Source: Prorocentrum cordatum
Taxonomy: Eukaryota; Sar; Dinophyceae; Prorocentrales; Prorocentraceae
Assembly (NCBI GenBank): GCA_963575745.1
Contig: CAUYUJ010019627.1
Coordinates: forward strand, 70,291 to 128,163
Length of the DNA: 57,873 nucleotides
Reading direction: 5' to 3'
Positions 1-9,402 of the stretch are shown here, piece by piece. The notes beneath the pieces were generated by a model. It saw nothing but the letters and a program-made list of their open reading frames with translations, was not told the origin of the DNA and did not search any database. The position numbers and the translations under genes are program-made. Each line of letters opens with the position of its first letter. Position 1 is the stretch's first letter.

Positions 1-927
1 GGGCCTTCTCAGAAGGCTCGGAAGGCCCCCGACCTTCTAAGAAGTTATCTGAGCCTTCCCCGAAGACAGAATCAGCTCCTCAGAAGGCGCGATGGCTTCT
101 GATCAGTCCCGCCGCCATCTGAGAAGGCCTTCTTCTTCTCATTTTCCCCTCTCGCTCGCCGCCGAGAGATGGTCTGCTGCGGGTCGGTCAGGCCGCGCCC
201 GAAGACCTCCCGGCGAGCCGTTCTTGTTTGAGCCTGGCCGCGCTTCTCCTCGGTGTTTGTCAGGAGAGGAAGAAACACACAGGCACACTTTATCGTCGAT
301 CCCCAGGAAAATATGGGAGAATATGGGAAGCGGGGGGGAAGACAGAAACCCAGAAGATCTGGGAAAATATAGGGGATCCTCTTATCTGTGTGTGTATTTT
401 TTTTGGTGTGTCCTTGGGCCCCTTTCGTTTGGTTCGGCCTCCAGGGCCCGAGGCCGGGCCCACAGGACTAGAGGCCCCAGAGGTCCAGGCGGACCGGCAG
501 AGGTGCCATACACCCCAGGCGATGTTTAGGAAAGCTTGCGTTTTCGGCCAGGGTCTCGATGATTCTTCATGTTTCAATGTGAACCCCAAGATTTCAATCG
601 AAAGTGTTGGTTTTTATTCAAATTCTGAGTCTATGAATTTCTTAACCCATGATTTCTTAAGCATTTCGCAGGGTGTATGCCGGAGCGCGTGGGCAGGCGA
701 CGGCGCACGCCGTCTGCCCCTCTGCGGCCATGGCGGCCTGTCAACAGTCTCTCTTGAATTGCAGATGGCCGCTGTGCAGAAGGGGAGGGGGAGGAGGAAG
801 ACGCGCAGCTTATTTTCTGTCGTTTACATTTTTCATTTTAAGAAACAAAAAACTGACGGAGGTTTTTCACAGTCTTCGGCCTCTGGGGGCCCTTACTCGA
901 AGACCGACGAAGCCACATGAACATAAT
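1..927. other. No recognisable gene; repeat-derived DNA
   Basis: Open frames here have no recognisable domains. The first 120 bases contain short palindromes built on GCCTTCT/AGAAGGC, which also occur near 15.6 kb. I see nothing else to annotate. Confidence 0.5.
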
Positions 928-1070
928 ATGTTGGCGCTCCGCGCGGATTCCTTGGATCCGCGTCTGGGCTCCCCGGCGGCGCCTCCGGCGCCGCCCCTGG
1001 CGCGCCTCCGCGCGCAAGGTAGGGGGTTCAGCGCGAATCCAAGAAATCCGCGCGGAGCGCCAAAAGTTTT
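928..1070. repeat. Foldback repeat family A, copy 1
   Basis: The two ends are inverted copies of each other (left arm includes GCGCTCCGCGCGGATTCC, right arm its complement). The centre holds two smaller palindromes, GGCGGCGCC-type and GGCGCGCCTCCGCGCGC-type. Related copies lie at 14532-14668, 20485-20621 and 54509-54647. It is a short non-coding foldback element without a transposase. Confidence 0.8.
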
Positions 1071-1102
1071 TGTTTATGTGTTTATGTCTTCTTCTACTTA
1101 CC

Positions 1103-1212
1103 GGGCCTCGGGACCGTCAAAAAGCGCATCAGGATGGATAACCGGTCCTGGGGAGTGGGTCGAGACTTCCTGGGGCACCGCATTCAAAAAATCACGACAT
1201 CGGATCTTTGGG
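1103..1212. repeat. Dispersed repeat R1, copy 1
   Basis: The segment starting GGGCCTCGGGACCGTC and ending near CGACATCGGATCTTTGG matches 12107-12217 over about 110 bases with scattered differences, so it is an interspersed repeat. No coding capacity is evident. Confidence 0.7.
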
Positions 1213-1376
1213 GAGGGGGGGAGGTGCCGGGTGTGAGTGGGGCATGCGTCGCCATGAAACAGGCGGGTTTCGTGAGGGAGCCAGGTCCAGCGGTCTGTTC
1301 GCCGTGTTCGGGCTCCGTGTGTTCTGTTCTGCAGGCGCAGCGCTAGGGTGGGATAGGCGGATAGGCATAGGGTTAA

Positions 1377-1531
1377 GTCGGGCCTGTCCCTCTACAGGGG
1401 GGAATCTCCAAACATTGTAAGGAAATAGTACATGGGGACGATGTTTCGAATCTGTTTCTGGCTACTCTGGAGTATGTTTGGGGGCATTTTATTTTTCGTC
1501 GAAGCTCCCCCTGTAGGGTGACGCGCCCGAC
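1377..1531. mobile_element. MITE-like element family 1, copy 1
   Basis: About 155 bp with terminal inverted repeats beginning GTCGGGCCTGTCCC on the left and ending GCGCCCGAC on the right. The interior is AT-richer and non-coding. It is flanked by imperfect direct repeats of about 22 bp (1351-1373 and 1536-1559, starting GGATAGGCGGA). Other copies are at 13915-14071, 14775-14928, 20728-20881 and, interrupted, at 55050-55385. Confidence 0.8.
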
Positions 1532-1704
1532 GGAAGGATAGGCGGACAGGCACAGGGGGAGCGCATCGACCCCCAGTGGCGCCCTCCTCGCCGGCCAGGG
1601 CAAGGGCCCGATATGGCCCGCCCAAGAGAACGTGCGGCCTCGCTGATCGTGGGCCTGCCGCGGATCTGTCGAGGAGGTTCATCACTGATTCCAGCTCGAT
1701 GCTC

Positions 1705-1862
1705 CCCCCTCCTCCTCCTCCCCCTCCTCTTTCTCCTCCTCCTCCTCCTCCTCCTCCTCCTCCTCCCCATCCTCCTCCTCCTCCTCCTCCGCCTCCTCCT
1801 CCTCCTCCTCCTCTTCCTCCTCCTCCTCCTCCTCCTCCTCCTCCTCCTCCTCCTCCTCTTCT
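1705..1862. repeat. (CTC)n low-complexity tract
   Basis: Almost pure CTC/CCT triplets. Open frames across it are poly-Pro, poly-Leu or poly-Ser, or poly-Glu, poly-Arg or poly-Gly on the other strand, and are artefacts of the repeat. Confidence 0.95.
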
Positions 1863-1999
1863 GCCCAATGTCGACACACCGAGCAAGATCGATGTCACGA
1901 GCTTGTCCTGTGGCGGAGGCCCTGGGCTGCGCCGTTCCCTCATGTCGTCGGGCGCGCCAGCCATGCGCCCACACAGGAGATCCTGGCCAGCCCGTCCTG

Positions 2000-2150
2000 G
2001 CCCCAGGATCGCTTGGCATCGCCTGGACGCGCCTTCTTTCTCGGCGGGGACCATCGAGGAGCACCCCCGCACCATCTTACGACAAAAAAAAAAGAAAAAA
2101 TCGCGCGACGCCGAGAAGTGCACGGGGAAGGAGCGTCCGAGCGCACGGCG
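2000..2150. repeat. Dispersed repeat R2, copy 1
   Basis: Shares an ordered set of blocks (GCATCGCCTGGACG, TTTCTCGGCG, GACCATCGAG, an A-rich run, GTCCGAGCG) with 11737-11880, 15146-15275 and 21099-21228. It is a diverged interspersed repeat with no recognised coding content. Confidence 0.65.
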
Positions 2151-2235
2151 GGATCGGTGCCCGGCGAGGAGGGGGCGTGCAGCGATCCAGGGTCCAGGGC
2201 TGGCCTGGCCAGGCTCTGTGGAGGTGCAGAGGACG

Positions 2236-2405
2236 TCACCGCCCACCAACCCACCCCAACCGAGCCCGCAGGCCCCGCTTGCCCTCCATTTCCAGGGGGG
2301 GGGCGGGGAACATGGAGAAAAACTCAGACGAAGCCCGTACCCCACCCCCCCAACCCGACACATTCGGGTCTTTGGGTTGGGTTGAGGTGGTCTGGCAGGT
2401 GGTCA
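2236..2405. mobile_element. MITE-like element family 2, copy 1
   Basis: About 170 bp. The ends are inverted copies based on CCCACCAACCCACCCCAACC on the left and its approximate complement on the right. The interior, around CCATTTCCAGGGGGG, matches the copy at 55071-55246. No protein is encoded and a target duplication is not clear here. Confidence 0.75.
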
Positions 2406-2950
2406 TCTTGAAGATACCTGGGCGTGTTTTGGCGTGTTCGGTTCAGCGTATTGGGAATCAGCTTCTGCTCAGCGCGTTCGGGTCTCCACAAGCGAACCGA
2501 CAGCGCAACACGACGCCTCGTATGTCTTAGCGCTGCGAGGTCTGCTGTGTTCGATCGTCGGAGGCCGCCGCGGACGGGCCGTGGCTTTCCCGGCCTTTCT
2601 CTCACCAGTGCCAGACCGGTGTCAGAACGTTTGTTTGTTTGCCGTTTTCAGCTCTGCGCACGGAAACCATATTCGGCCCCAGCCCCATCTATGGATGCAA
2701 CGGCGGAAGATAAAACGCTGAACCAACGATCCTAAACTCGCTAAAAGGCCGAAGCGATGCTTCAGCGTTTCAGCCTGTCGAAGGCTGAATGCATCAAATC
2801 ATAAAGCCCAAGCCGTGAAGCTGTTCAGAGCGTTTCAGACCGATGCCCAGATCATGAGGCTCTGAAGCGCCCAGGCTTTTGTCCAATGAGTCAAGGTTGC
2901 CCAGCCCTCCCCCCGGGGGTAACGGTACCGATCGTACTCGGGGGGGCGGC
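2406..2950. other. No recognisable gene
   Basis: Short GC-rich open frames only, with no domain or repeat family that I can identify. A few short inverted motifs (around CTTCAGCGTTTCAGCC at 2760) are present. Confidence 0.4.
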
Positions 2951-2959
2951 GGTGTCCTT

Positions 2960-3053
2960 CTTCCCTCCTCCCTCCGCCCTCCTCCCTCCTCCCTCCTCCC
3001 TCCACCCTCATCCCTCCTCCCTCCTCCTCCTCCTCCCTCCTCCCTCTTCCCTT
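2960..3053. repeat. (CCT)n low-complexity tract
   Basis: CCTCCTCC-rich tract with some CCCT interruptions. Confidence 0.9.
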
Positions 3054-3167
3054 GGAACCCGCCCCACACGCTGGTGCTCGCGCGCGTACAGCGCACCCCG
3101 CCTCGACGTGCCCCTACCCCTCCCAGACCTCATCGTTACCCAGGGCCCGGAACCCCTCTCGTTAGGT

Positions 3168-3350
3168 GCCGGTCGTTGAAAGCAGGTACTTTTGGATTCC
3201 CAGATCCCAATCTATTTCAAGCGCCCTCCTCTTTCAAGAATCGGCAGCGCTGTTGCTGTGTGTTGTCATTCTCTGGGATGGCCCGGACCCAATCTACTAT
3301 ATCTGCCTTCCTGCTTCATGCTTTTACCTACTTCTTCCGACCGGCTTGTA
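3168..3350. repeat. Dispersed repeat R3, copy 1
   Basis: Begins GCCGGTCGTTGAAA and ends near CTTCTTCCGACCGGC. The same ordered blocks (CTTCCT.CTTCATGCTT, ACCTACTTCTTCCGACC) recur at about 14951-15127 and 20904-21080. Interspersed and non-coding. Confidence 0.7.
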
Positions 3351-3410
3351 AGTCTCGGGAGACTTGAGACGGGGGTCAATGCAAACGGGGGTCAGCCAGA
3401 GCGCCCGATC

Positions 3411-3580
3411 TTGCAGGATCCTGCAGGGCCAGGGTCGCGTTGACCCGGGCTTTGGCGCAGGATCTCTCAGGATCTTGCAGGGTCATTCGCGTTGACCTGG
3501 GCTTGGGTGTAGGATTTTTTGCAGGATCTTTAAGGATTCTGCAAGGCCTGACTGACCCGGGTCTGGATTGACCCGGGCCA
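3411..3580. repeat. Imperfect tandem repeats upstream of the retroelement
   Basis: Roughly three degenerate copies of a 55-60 bp unit containing CTTGCAGGATC and GCGTTGACC.GGGCTT. They lie directly upstream of the zinc-knuckle ORF and could be part of the element's 5' untranslated or promoter region, but this is inference from position only. Confidence 0.55.
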
Positions 3581-3721
3581 GAAGATCCCCGACAGTCTCA
3601 CGCCCTCAGACCCAGACCCCCGACGTCGTGTCGTTTTCATGACGTCGACCCCGCTGCGAGGAGGGGCCGCGACCATCATAGGTCGAGGTCCAGGTCCAGG
3701 GCACGTGACCATCACAGGCTC

Positions 3722-4993
3722 ATGCCGCGGACCACGGGTGGCCGCCACGAGGCCCCCAACCGGCTCCCCTCACCAGACAGCTTGCTCTGCCCCAACTGTG
3801 GCATCCGCGGCCACCTCGCCAGGGACTGCCCTCTGCACAGCCCCGGGCTCCCAGGGAAGACACCGCCTGCCTCGCCCATTGGGGCTCCCGCCAGGGTGGC
3901 ACACGGGTTGACACCGAAGGCATCACCGGCAGCGCGGCCGCCCCACCTGCCGCTGGCTGATCCCCACCACGGTGCCCAGAGCCTCGATCGGGCTCCGCAC
4001 CGGGACCAACACCCCCCTCGCGGCCTCCCAGGCACCGGGGGCTACGGCCAGGCCCAGGCGCACCCACCCAACCGCCCCGGGGCGCCGGAGAGCAGGATGC
4101 AGGCCGCCAAGCTTGCCATCCAAAAGCTGTCCGACATGGAGGTCCGTGAGTTGCTGTTCTCAGGGGACGCCGTCGCATCTAAACTCCTGGAGACGGCCTA
4201 CGGCCTGCCTCCCGACTACAAGCCCGACCTCCCGTTCGGCACGGAGGACTTCATCATGGAGCGCAAGAAGTGCAACGCCGAGATGATGCGCAGGTGCGTC
4301 TCCTTGTGCACCGCCAAGACTCGGAAGGAGATCTCCCAGAACGTCGACGAGTACTGCCCCTACATCATGCGGGCGCAAGCCAGGCGCAACCTGCAAAAGA
4401 TTGTGCCATTCGTGCACCTCGACTCGGATACCTTCTCGTTCTCGGTCTTCCTCGCTTGGATCTCGACCCAGAGCCCGTACAAACGAGCCGAGCAGTCCAC
4501 ATCAGGCGAGTGCCTGTCCAACATGACCCACACGGTCGCCGCCCTTCTTGCGGACCACGGCCAAGCGCATGTCGAGGCTACGGAGGCGATCCCTGAGGCG
4601 CAGCCTGCGTCGTCTCACACGCTCCGGGCGCTCTGCCCCCTCAGGGCATCCCAGAAGACGGCCATCCAGTGCACGCTCGACGACATCAAAAAGTTCAAGC
4701 CTGACCGCATGCACCAGGCCATGGCCAGGAAGACCATCGACTGGGCCATTGACGAGGCCGTGCCGACGGAGGAGGCCCCGGTGTTGGATCGGCAACGCTA
4801 CCAGGCCTACCGCAAGGCGATCGATACCATCGTGTTGCCGAAGGGCCGGACGAAGAAGACAGACCCGAAGGTCTTCGGGATCTTTAAGGACAAGGCGTCC
4901 GAGCTCGGCGTTCGATTCGACGAGAAGCGCATTGGGGACCTGTCACAGCTCATGGCGGCCATCATGGCCAAGACGCGGACGGACGAGCGTTGA
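3722..4993 (+). CDS. Gag-like ORF1 with CCHC zinc knuckle, retroelement
   Basis: A 423-aa protein with one zinc knuckle near the N-terminus (residues about 22-35, pattern C-x2-C-x4-H-x4-C in LCPNCGIRGHLARDCPL). A Pro-rich stretch and a mostly helical, charged domain of about 300 residues follow. Zinc knuckles of this type bind nucleic acid in Gag or ORF1 proteins of retroelements. The start is the first ATG in an open frame that runs back to a TGA at 3569. The ORF ends at a TGA followed by CTA. The frame then stays open and leads straight into the nuclease/RT ORF, so both may be made as one polyprotein by readthrough. The C-terminal domain is not recognised. Confidence 0.75.
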   Translation: MPRTTGGRHEAPNRLPSPDSLLCPNCGIRGHLARDCPLHSPGLPGKTPPASPIGAPARVAHGLTPKASPAARPPHLPLADPHHGAQSLDRAPHRDQHPPRGLPGTGGYGQAQAHPPNRPGAPESRMQAAKLAIQKLSDMEVRELLFSGDAVASKLLETAYGLPPDYKPDLPFGTEDFIMERKKCNAEMMRRCVSLCTAKTRKEISQNVDEYCPYIMRAQARRNLQKIVPFVHLDSDTFSFSVFLAWISTQSPYKRAEQSTSGECLSNMTHTVAALLADHGQAHVEATEAIPEAQPASSHTLRALCPLRASQKTAIQCTLDDIKKFKPDRMHQAMARKTIDWAIDEAVPTEEAPVLDRQRYQAYRKAIDTIVLPKGRTKKTDPKVFGIFKDKASELGVRFDEKRIGDLSQLMAAIMAKTRTDER

Positions 4994-5002
4994 CTATCTT
5001 CA
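4985..5002 (+). promoter_or_regulatory. Candidate stop-codon readthrough site (UGA CUA)
   Basis: The only stop between ORF1 and ORF2 is TGA at 4991-4993, followed by CTA. UGA-CUA is the well-known leaky stop context in efficient eukaryotic readthrough cases. The 24 codons from 4994 up to the ATG at 5063 contain no other stop and both ORFs share one frame. Readthrough is inferred. Re-initiation at 5063 or a single point mutation would also explain the layout. Confidence 0.55.
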
Positions 5003-5062
5003 CGTGCGCGCGCAGGAGCGCACCGCGCAAGCGGTGGTGTTTGGGATCTTCACGACGACGGG

Positions 5063-7939
5063 ATGCCGTGCATTTCCAGAACCCCCGAGATCCGATTTTG
5101 CAACATCACCTCCCTGGCATTGGTCCGCCATGCCCTCCGCAGCGTGTACGCCGAGAGTGTCTTCTTATGGCCATGCATTTTTGCGCTTCTCCGCATGGGC
5201 ATTGCTCTCACCGCACCCTTCCTGATGTCCTCCGCCCACGCCTTCTACAGCAAGCTCCGCACACTTGCATCTTCACTCCCATCCTCTACATGGCCACCGT
5301 CGCCGGACCTCCTGCATGCCGAATTCGTCGTGTACATAATCTGGAGTCCCTGGCATAAACATTACTACGTCGGCAAAACGGTCGACTTCCAGGCCCGCGT
5401 GCTTCGGCACCTTCAGGGACTTCTCTACCCGGGCAACTACAAACCACAACCGTACATGCTCTTTCTCTCAGCTCTCTTTGGGGGCGACCTTGCGAGGGCT
5501 TCCTCATCGCTTATCTTCACGCCCATCGGTCGCGCCCAGAACGACGCAGAGCTCTTGACATTGGAGAGGCACGTCATAGACACGATGCACCCGCCACTGA
5601 ATGAACCATACGTGCAGCGGCTCCTAGACGGTAAGGGGCCACGCGGGCGGAGGCCCCGCCACTACTACACCTACTGCCGTCCCACACCTCCTGCACGGCT
5701 AACTCAGCACCGCAAGTTCGCTCAGGACACTCCCCAATCGCTACGAGAAGGGAGCGGTGTGCAGAAGGGCGCTGACATGATCCGCTGGTGGGCAGCCGGT
5801 GCCTGCAACACGCTTGGTTCACCTACATCTGGTCAGTGCCGCCGGCGTATCTTCAAGGTCTCGCCGGCGGAGTTCTACGCCATCTGGAGCAGGGTCCACC
5901 GAGTGGCGGAGGGCCCACCGCGTCGCATGGGGCTCATCTTCCTGGACCGCGTGCGGCGCTTCCGGGGCTGGCCGATCCCTCGTGCATCGATTCACGTATC
6001 CTTGCCATGGCTTCCACGTAGCAACGCCCGGCGAGCGGCGCGTTTTCTACTATCGGACATGGTTGTCCACTGCCGCTCACGCGGCTACGGCCTGCTACTG
6101 CCAGCGCTGCGCCACCTTCGCATCGGCGTGGCACCACGCCCAGCCTCCACACTTGGCAGGATACTTCGCAATGCGCCACGCTTCTATGCACGGTTGCACG
6201 AGACCGCGCCATGGGAGTGTTTGTGCAATGCTTTTCCGGCGCTTCCCCGGGTCGAGTCGCCGGACGGGCAGTTCCACATCTTTGCCCCGCAGGAGACATG
6301 GCCGTGGCAGGGCGACCAGTCTCGTCTACGGACGGCCCCTGCTCACGTTGCGGTCGTTCCTGAACGGAGTATATTGCTTAAGAGTTCCACCCAGCTCACC
6401 AAACGCCTGGCTGCGACCATAGGGGCGGGGGTGGGCGACGGGCCGCTCGAGCAGATGGCGGCGCGGGCGGCTGATACCTACTGTGGGGCGGCAGGTCTTG
6501 CACCCTCTAGCCTCGATTTTGTACCGGTCACCTACGAGGAGGTGGCCGAGATGCGGCGTTCCCTGAAGGGCCTCGTCATTGAGACCTTCCAGAAGACGCG
6601 CCGTGTAATGGTCGCCGAGTGCCCTCGGCGAGCGCAGCTACTATGCCATAAACTTTTTGGAGCTGACGGGACGGACCCGCACTACCAGTACTTCCCCGAC
6701 CTCACTGCCGAGGCCGTTCTACTGCGTGTGGCCGACATTCCTGGGCTCTCGCCTGAACTGCAGCCCCGGCGCATCAGCAGGCCATCGGCTTGGAAGATGG
6801 CCCGGGCAAGCGCCCCCAACAAGAAAAGGGCGAAGCCAGACGACCGCCGACCCATGGTCAACCGTTCGGCCTGGCCTACGGCATGCCTCGACACGCCGGC
6901 GGCTCGGGCGCTGGACTGGGTAGGGGCCTGCTACCTCCCTCAGCATGCCCACATTGACATCCACAGGGCCGACGCCATCATCGAGCTGCTCCGCGAGTTT
7001 ACCGAGGTCGGACCATCTACTACCCCGGTCCGAGCATGCGGCTCCGACGTCGTCAGTTGTTTCACGAACATGCCCTACGAGCTCATCGTCCGGGCTTGGT
7101 CTTTCTATCGATCTACCCTGCAAGGGTCGATCCAGGCTATCCGCGTGGCGCGCCGTGGCAGGCGCGCAGTGTCATCAGCAGGGGCGCCTCCATCCCGAGT
7201 ACACGGCCAGTGCATGACCATCACTATTGACGACAGCGATGTGCTCATACGGCATCACCTATTCACGGTTTTTGTCATGTTGGGGGAGCTGGTAGGGATG
7301 GAGGTGGAGGGCCTGGCGATGGGCAGCCCCATGGGTTCGGATCTTACCCGGATGGCCTTAATCTTTTGTGACCTTACCTTCTACTACTCCTTGCATGGTC
7401 CTGAACTGCCCCCGTTGGGATACAGGGGCCGGGTATATGAGACCGTTATCTTGGGTCACATGGTGTGGCTTCTCGAAGTGCGGTACATGGACGACTACCT
7501 CCTTCTCTGGAAGGGCCCTTCCTACCTGAATGCTCGGGTCATCGGGCTGCTCTCCAGCCGCCTGGCACGACGAGCAGGAGAGCGGTACCCCCTACCGCTC
7601 GAGCGAGACGATAGCCTCACATTCGTAGGTGTTGACCTGAAGCTCAACTTGGACGGCAGCGTGGCGGCATGCCGTTCGATCGGCCATCTTGGGGGCAGGG
7701 GCGGCACCTTTGAGTTTGAGGGTTTTTCGCCGTACTACAGCTTCATCCCGGATGGCACGAAGCGGGGTATCATCTTGGGCATTGTTGCGCGAGTGACCCA
7801 CTTCACGTTTCCGGACAACTTGCGCTCCGAGGCCTTGCGTGCTTTCCGGGACCACTTGACGGGGGTGTCGGGCTACCCGGTTTCAGTGTTTGACAGCTGG
7901 GCTAGTGAGGGCACCCGCCACTGGCCATTTCAGCTGTGA
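5063..7939 (+). CDS. GIY-YIG endonuclease - reverse transcriptase fusion (Penelope-like)
   Basis: A 958-aa protein. Residues about 88-182 form a GIY-YIG nuclease: VYI at 90-92, YVG at 102-104, Arg 112, Glu 168 and Asn 180 are in the expected order. Residues about 600-900 form a reverse transcriptase. Motif A is SDVVSCFTNMP (Asp 662), the Penelope/telomerase-like 'DvkslYTnIP' pattern. Motif B is AMGSPMGSD (about 752-760). Motif C is YMDD (808-811), followed by LTFVGVDLKLN. Key residues are all present and the frame is unbroken, so the copy may be functional. The nuclease is N-terminal, as in the Naiad/Chlamys type of Penelope-like elements, unlike classical Penelope. ATG 5063 is the first ATG after the UGA at 4991, but the frame is continuous with the upstream zinc-knuckle ORF. 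The middle section (residues 200-600) is unrecognised. Confidence 0.85.
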   Translation: MPCISRTPEIRFCNITSLALVRHALRSVYAESVFLWPCIFALLRMGIALTAPFLMSSAHAFYSKLRTLASSLPSSTWPPSPDLLHAEFVVYIIWSPWHKHYYVGKTVDFQARVLRHLQGLLYPGNYKPQPYMLFLSALFGGDLARASSSLIFTPIGRAQNDAELLTLERHVIDTMHPPLNEPYVQRLLDGKGPRGRRPRHYYTYCRPTPPARLTQHRKFAQDTPQSLREGSGVQKGADMIRWWAAGACNTLGSPTSGQCRRRIFKVSPAEFYAIWSRVHRVAEGPPRRMGLIFLDRVRRFRGWPIPRASIHVSLPWLPRSNARRAARFLLSDMVVHCRSRGYGLLLPALRHLRIGVAPRPASTLGRILRNAPRFYARLHETAPWECLCNAFPALPRVESPDGQFHIFAPQETWPWQGDQSRLRTAPAHVAVVPERSILLKSSTQLTKRLAATIGAGVGDGPLEQMAARAADTYCGAAGLAPSSLDFVPVTYEEVAEMRRSLKGLVIETFQKTRRVMVAECPRRAQLLCHKLFGADGTDPHYQYFPDLTAEAVLLRVADIPGLSPELQPRRISRPSAWKMARASAPNKKRAKPDDRRPMVNRSAWPTACLDTPAARALDWVGACYLPQHAHIDIHRADAIIELLREFTEVGPSTTPVRACGSDVVSCFTNMPYELIVRAWSFYRSTLQGSIQAIRVARRGRRAVSSAGAPPSRVHGQCMTITIDDSDVLIRHHLFTVFVMLGELVGMEVEGLAMGSPMGSDLTRMALIFCDLTFYYSLHGPELPPLGYRGRVYETVILGHMVWLLEVRYMDDYLLLWKGPSYLNARVIGLLSSRLARRAGERYPLPLERDDSLTFVGVDLKLNLDGSVAACRSIGHLGGRGGTFEFEGFSPYYSFIPDGTKRGIILGIVARVTHFTFPDNLRSEALRAFRDHLTGVSGYPVSVFDSWASEGTRHWPFQL

Positions 7940-7942
7940 TGC

Positions 7943-8230
7943 ATTTGAGGTGGATCGGCCCCCACAAATACCTGCTGCATGGTTGTCGGCTCGCGGCCAG
8001 AAAAGGCCCTACCCCCCCTTCCCTCCTGTCCTTCCCTCCTCTCCCTCCCCTCCCTTCTCGGTGGGTCCGGCTCTCCCTCTGCCTCCTCCTCCTCCTTCCA
8101 TGGAAGGGGCACGCATCACGAATTTCGGTGCCTCTGAGGCCGAAGTGTTCTCCTAAGCACTGGCGAAAGTTCTCCTAAGCAGTGGCGAACTTTGGGTGTA
8201 CCGGCCTATCCGCTTAAAACCGGCGTGCCG
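7943..8230. other. 3' flank of the retroelement
   Basis: Contains a short CCCTCC-rich run and tandem short motifs (GGCGAAAGTTCTCCTAAGCA; CCGGC.TATCCGCT repeated twice). These may belong to the element's 3' untranslated region. No terminal repeat matching the 5' flank was found by eye. Confidence 0.4.
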
Positions 8231-8239
8231 GCCCATCCG

Positions 8240-8460
8240 CTATCGTTTGGATTTTGGTGGTGATGTTTTGTTTGATTTTGTCTGATTTTTTGGTGTTGTT
8301 TTGGTGGACACATGGTGCTTGTTGCTTTGGTTTGTTTTTTGTGTTTTTTTTTGTATTTTGGCGTTTTTGTGTTTTTTGGTTTTTTGGATTTTGGTTTGTG
8401 ATTTTTTCATTTTTGTGTGTTTGACCTTTTAGATTGTTTATTTGTCGCTTTTTTTGTGTG
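8240..8460. other. T/G-rich, C- and A-poor tract
   Basis: About 220 bases composed mostly of T and G (runs such as TTTTGGTGTTGTTTTGG), very unlike the GC-rich surroundings. No gene is visible. Confidence 0.7.
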
Positions 8461-9019
8461 TCCTTGTGTGGTTTTGCCGGGGTCCCCGGGCTACCCCACC
8501 GCCAACTCTTGGTGGCAATCTACACGGTCGAGGAAGTGACCTCCGGTGTGTTACAATTTATCTCCCTCCTGCAGGTTCGGATCGCCACCGGGACTCGGAG
8601 TCAAAACTGTGTATACGTTTCTGGCCTTTCCGCCCGCAGGACCAGGCATGCAGATTGAGGGACGGGACGGGGGGGAAGGGAGGGGACATTCATTGAATTC
8701 AACAAAATCCCCACGAACCCGGCACAGTACGTGCAGTGCCGGGGGTGGCGGACCGTCTCCCCATCCCGCCATCAAAGGGGGATGCGAAGTCCCTGGAGAC
8801 GGGACGATGTGGGCACAGGTTGGCATCATAGCCGACCCACAACCAACAGAGGCATCATAGCTTCTGATCCTCATACTGTCTAGGCTGATCCACTCACGGA
8901 TCCAACACCTCATCTTCTACTCATTTCATTCCATGCGTAGCATGCTCTCCCCTCCCCAGGACTTGCTTTTCATCCTGAACCGTTTTTTAACAGTCCCGAG
9001 GCCCGGCGAGGTCCCCCAG
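8461..9019. other. No recognisable gene
   Basis: Only short open frames without domains. I see no repeat family that recurs elsewhere in the window. Confidence 0.4.
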
Positions 9020-9225
9020 ATGCGGGCAATTTTTCGGTCCATATCCACTGCAGTCTGGAGTTCCGGGCTCCCTTCCCAAGAAACCCGAGGCGCACTGGAT
9101 ATGGATAAATGTGCCCCCTTGAGGCTCGATTTTTATCCATATCCAGTGCGCCTCGGCCTTGTGGCGCCGCTTCCAAAAAAGTCCAAGAGGCACTGGAGAT
9201 GGACATGAATCTTGCCCGCACCCAG
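9020..9225. repeat. Two-level foldback element
   Basis: The inner arms CGAGGCGCACTGGATATGGA (from about 9089) and its complement (ending about 9155) are a near-perfect inverted repeat of about 26 bp. The outer segments (9020-9056 starting TGCGGGCAA, and 9188-9225 ending TTGCCCGCA) are also inverted copies. The whole is a roughly 200-bp palindrome without coding content. Confidence 0.8.
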
Positions 9226-9402
9226 AGGCCGAAAATGATGACAAATTGATCCAGTGGGTCTGGGGATCGTGCGCGCCGCCAGTGAAATGGCGGGGGGATC
9301 GCCCCAGACCCCCAGGGCCTCGGCAGCCTCTCCGGGTTGGCGCCGGGCGCGCGCGGGCAGGGCGCGCGGCGCGCCCGGGAGCGGTCTGGCGCGAGAGGGG
9401 TC

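Noticed and set aside
1392-2363. Long frames rich in Gly, Arg, Leu, Pro or Glu over CTC/GAG tracts, here and near 9.4, 12.6, 38.6, 47.5 and 51 kb
   Set aside because: All six frames stay open because the triplet repeat lacks stops; the translations are homopolymers with no domain, so they are not genes.
3350-8000. Long terminal repeats around the Penelope-like element
   Set aside because: The 5' tandem repeats at 3411-3580 have no counterpart after 7939, so no terminal repeats can be claimed.
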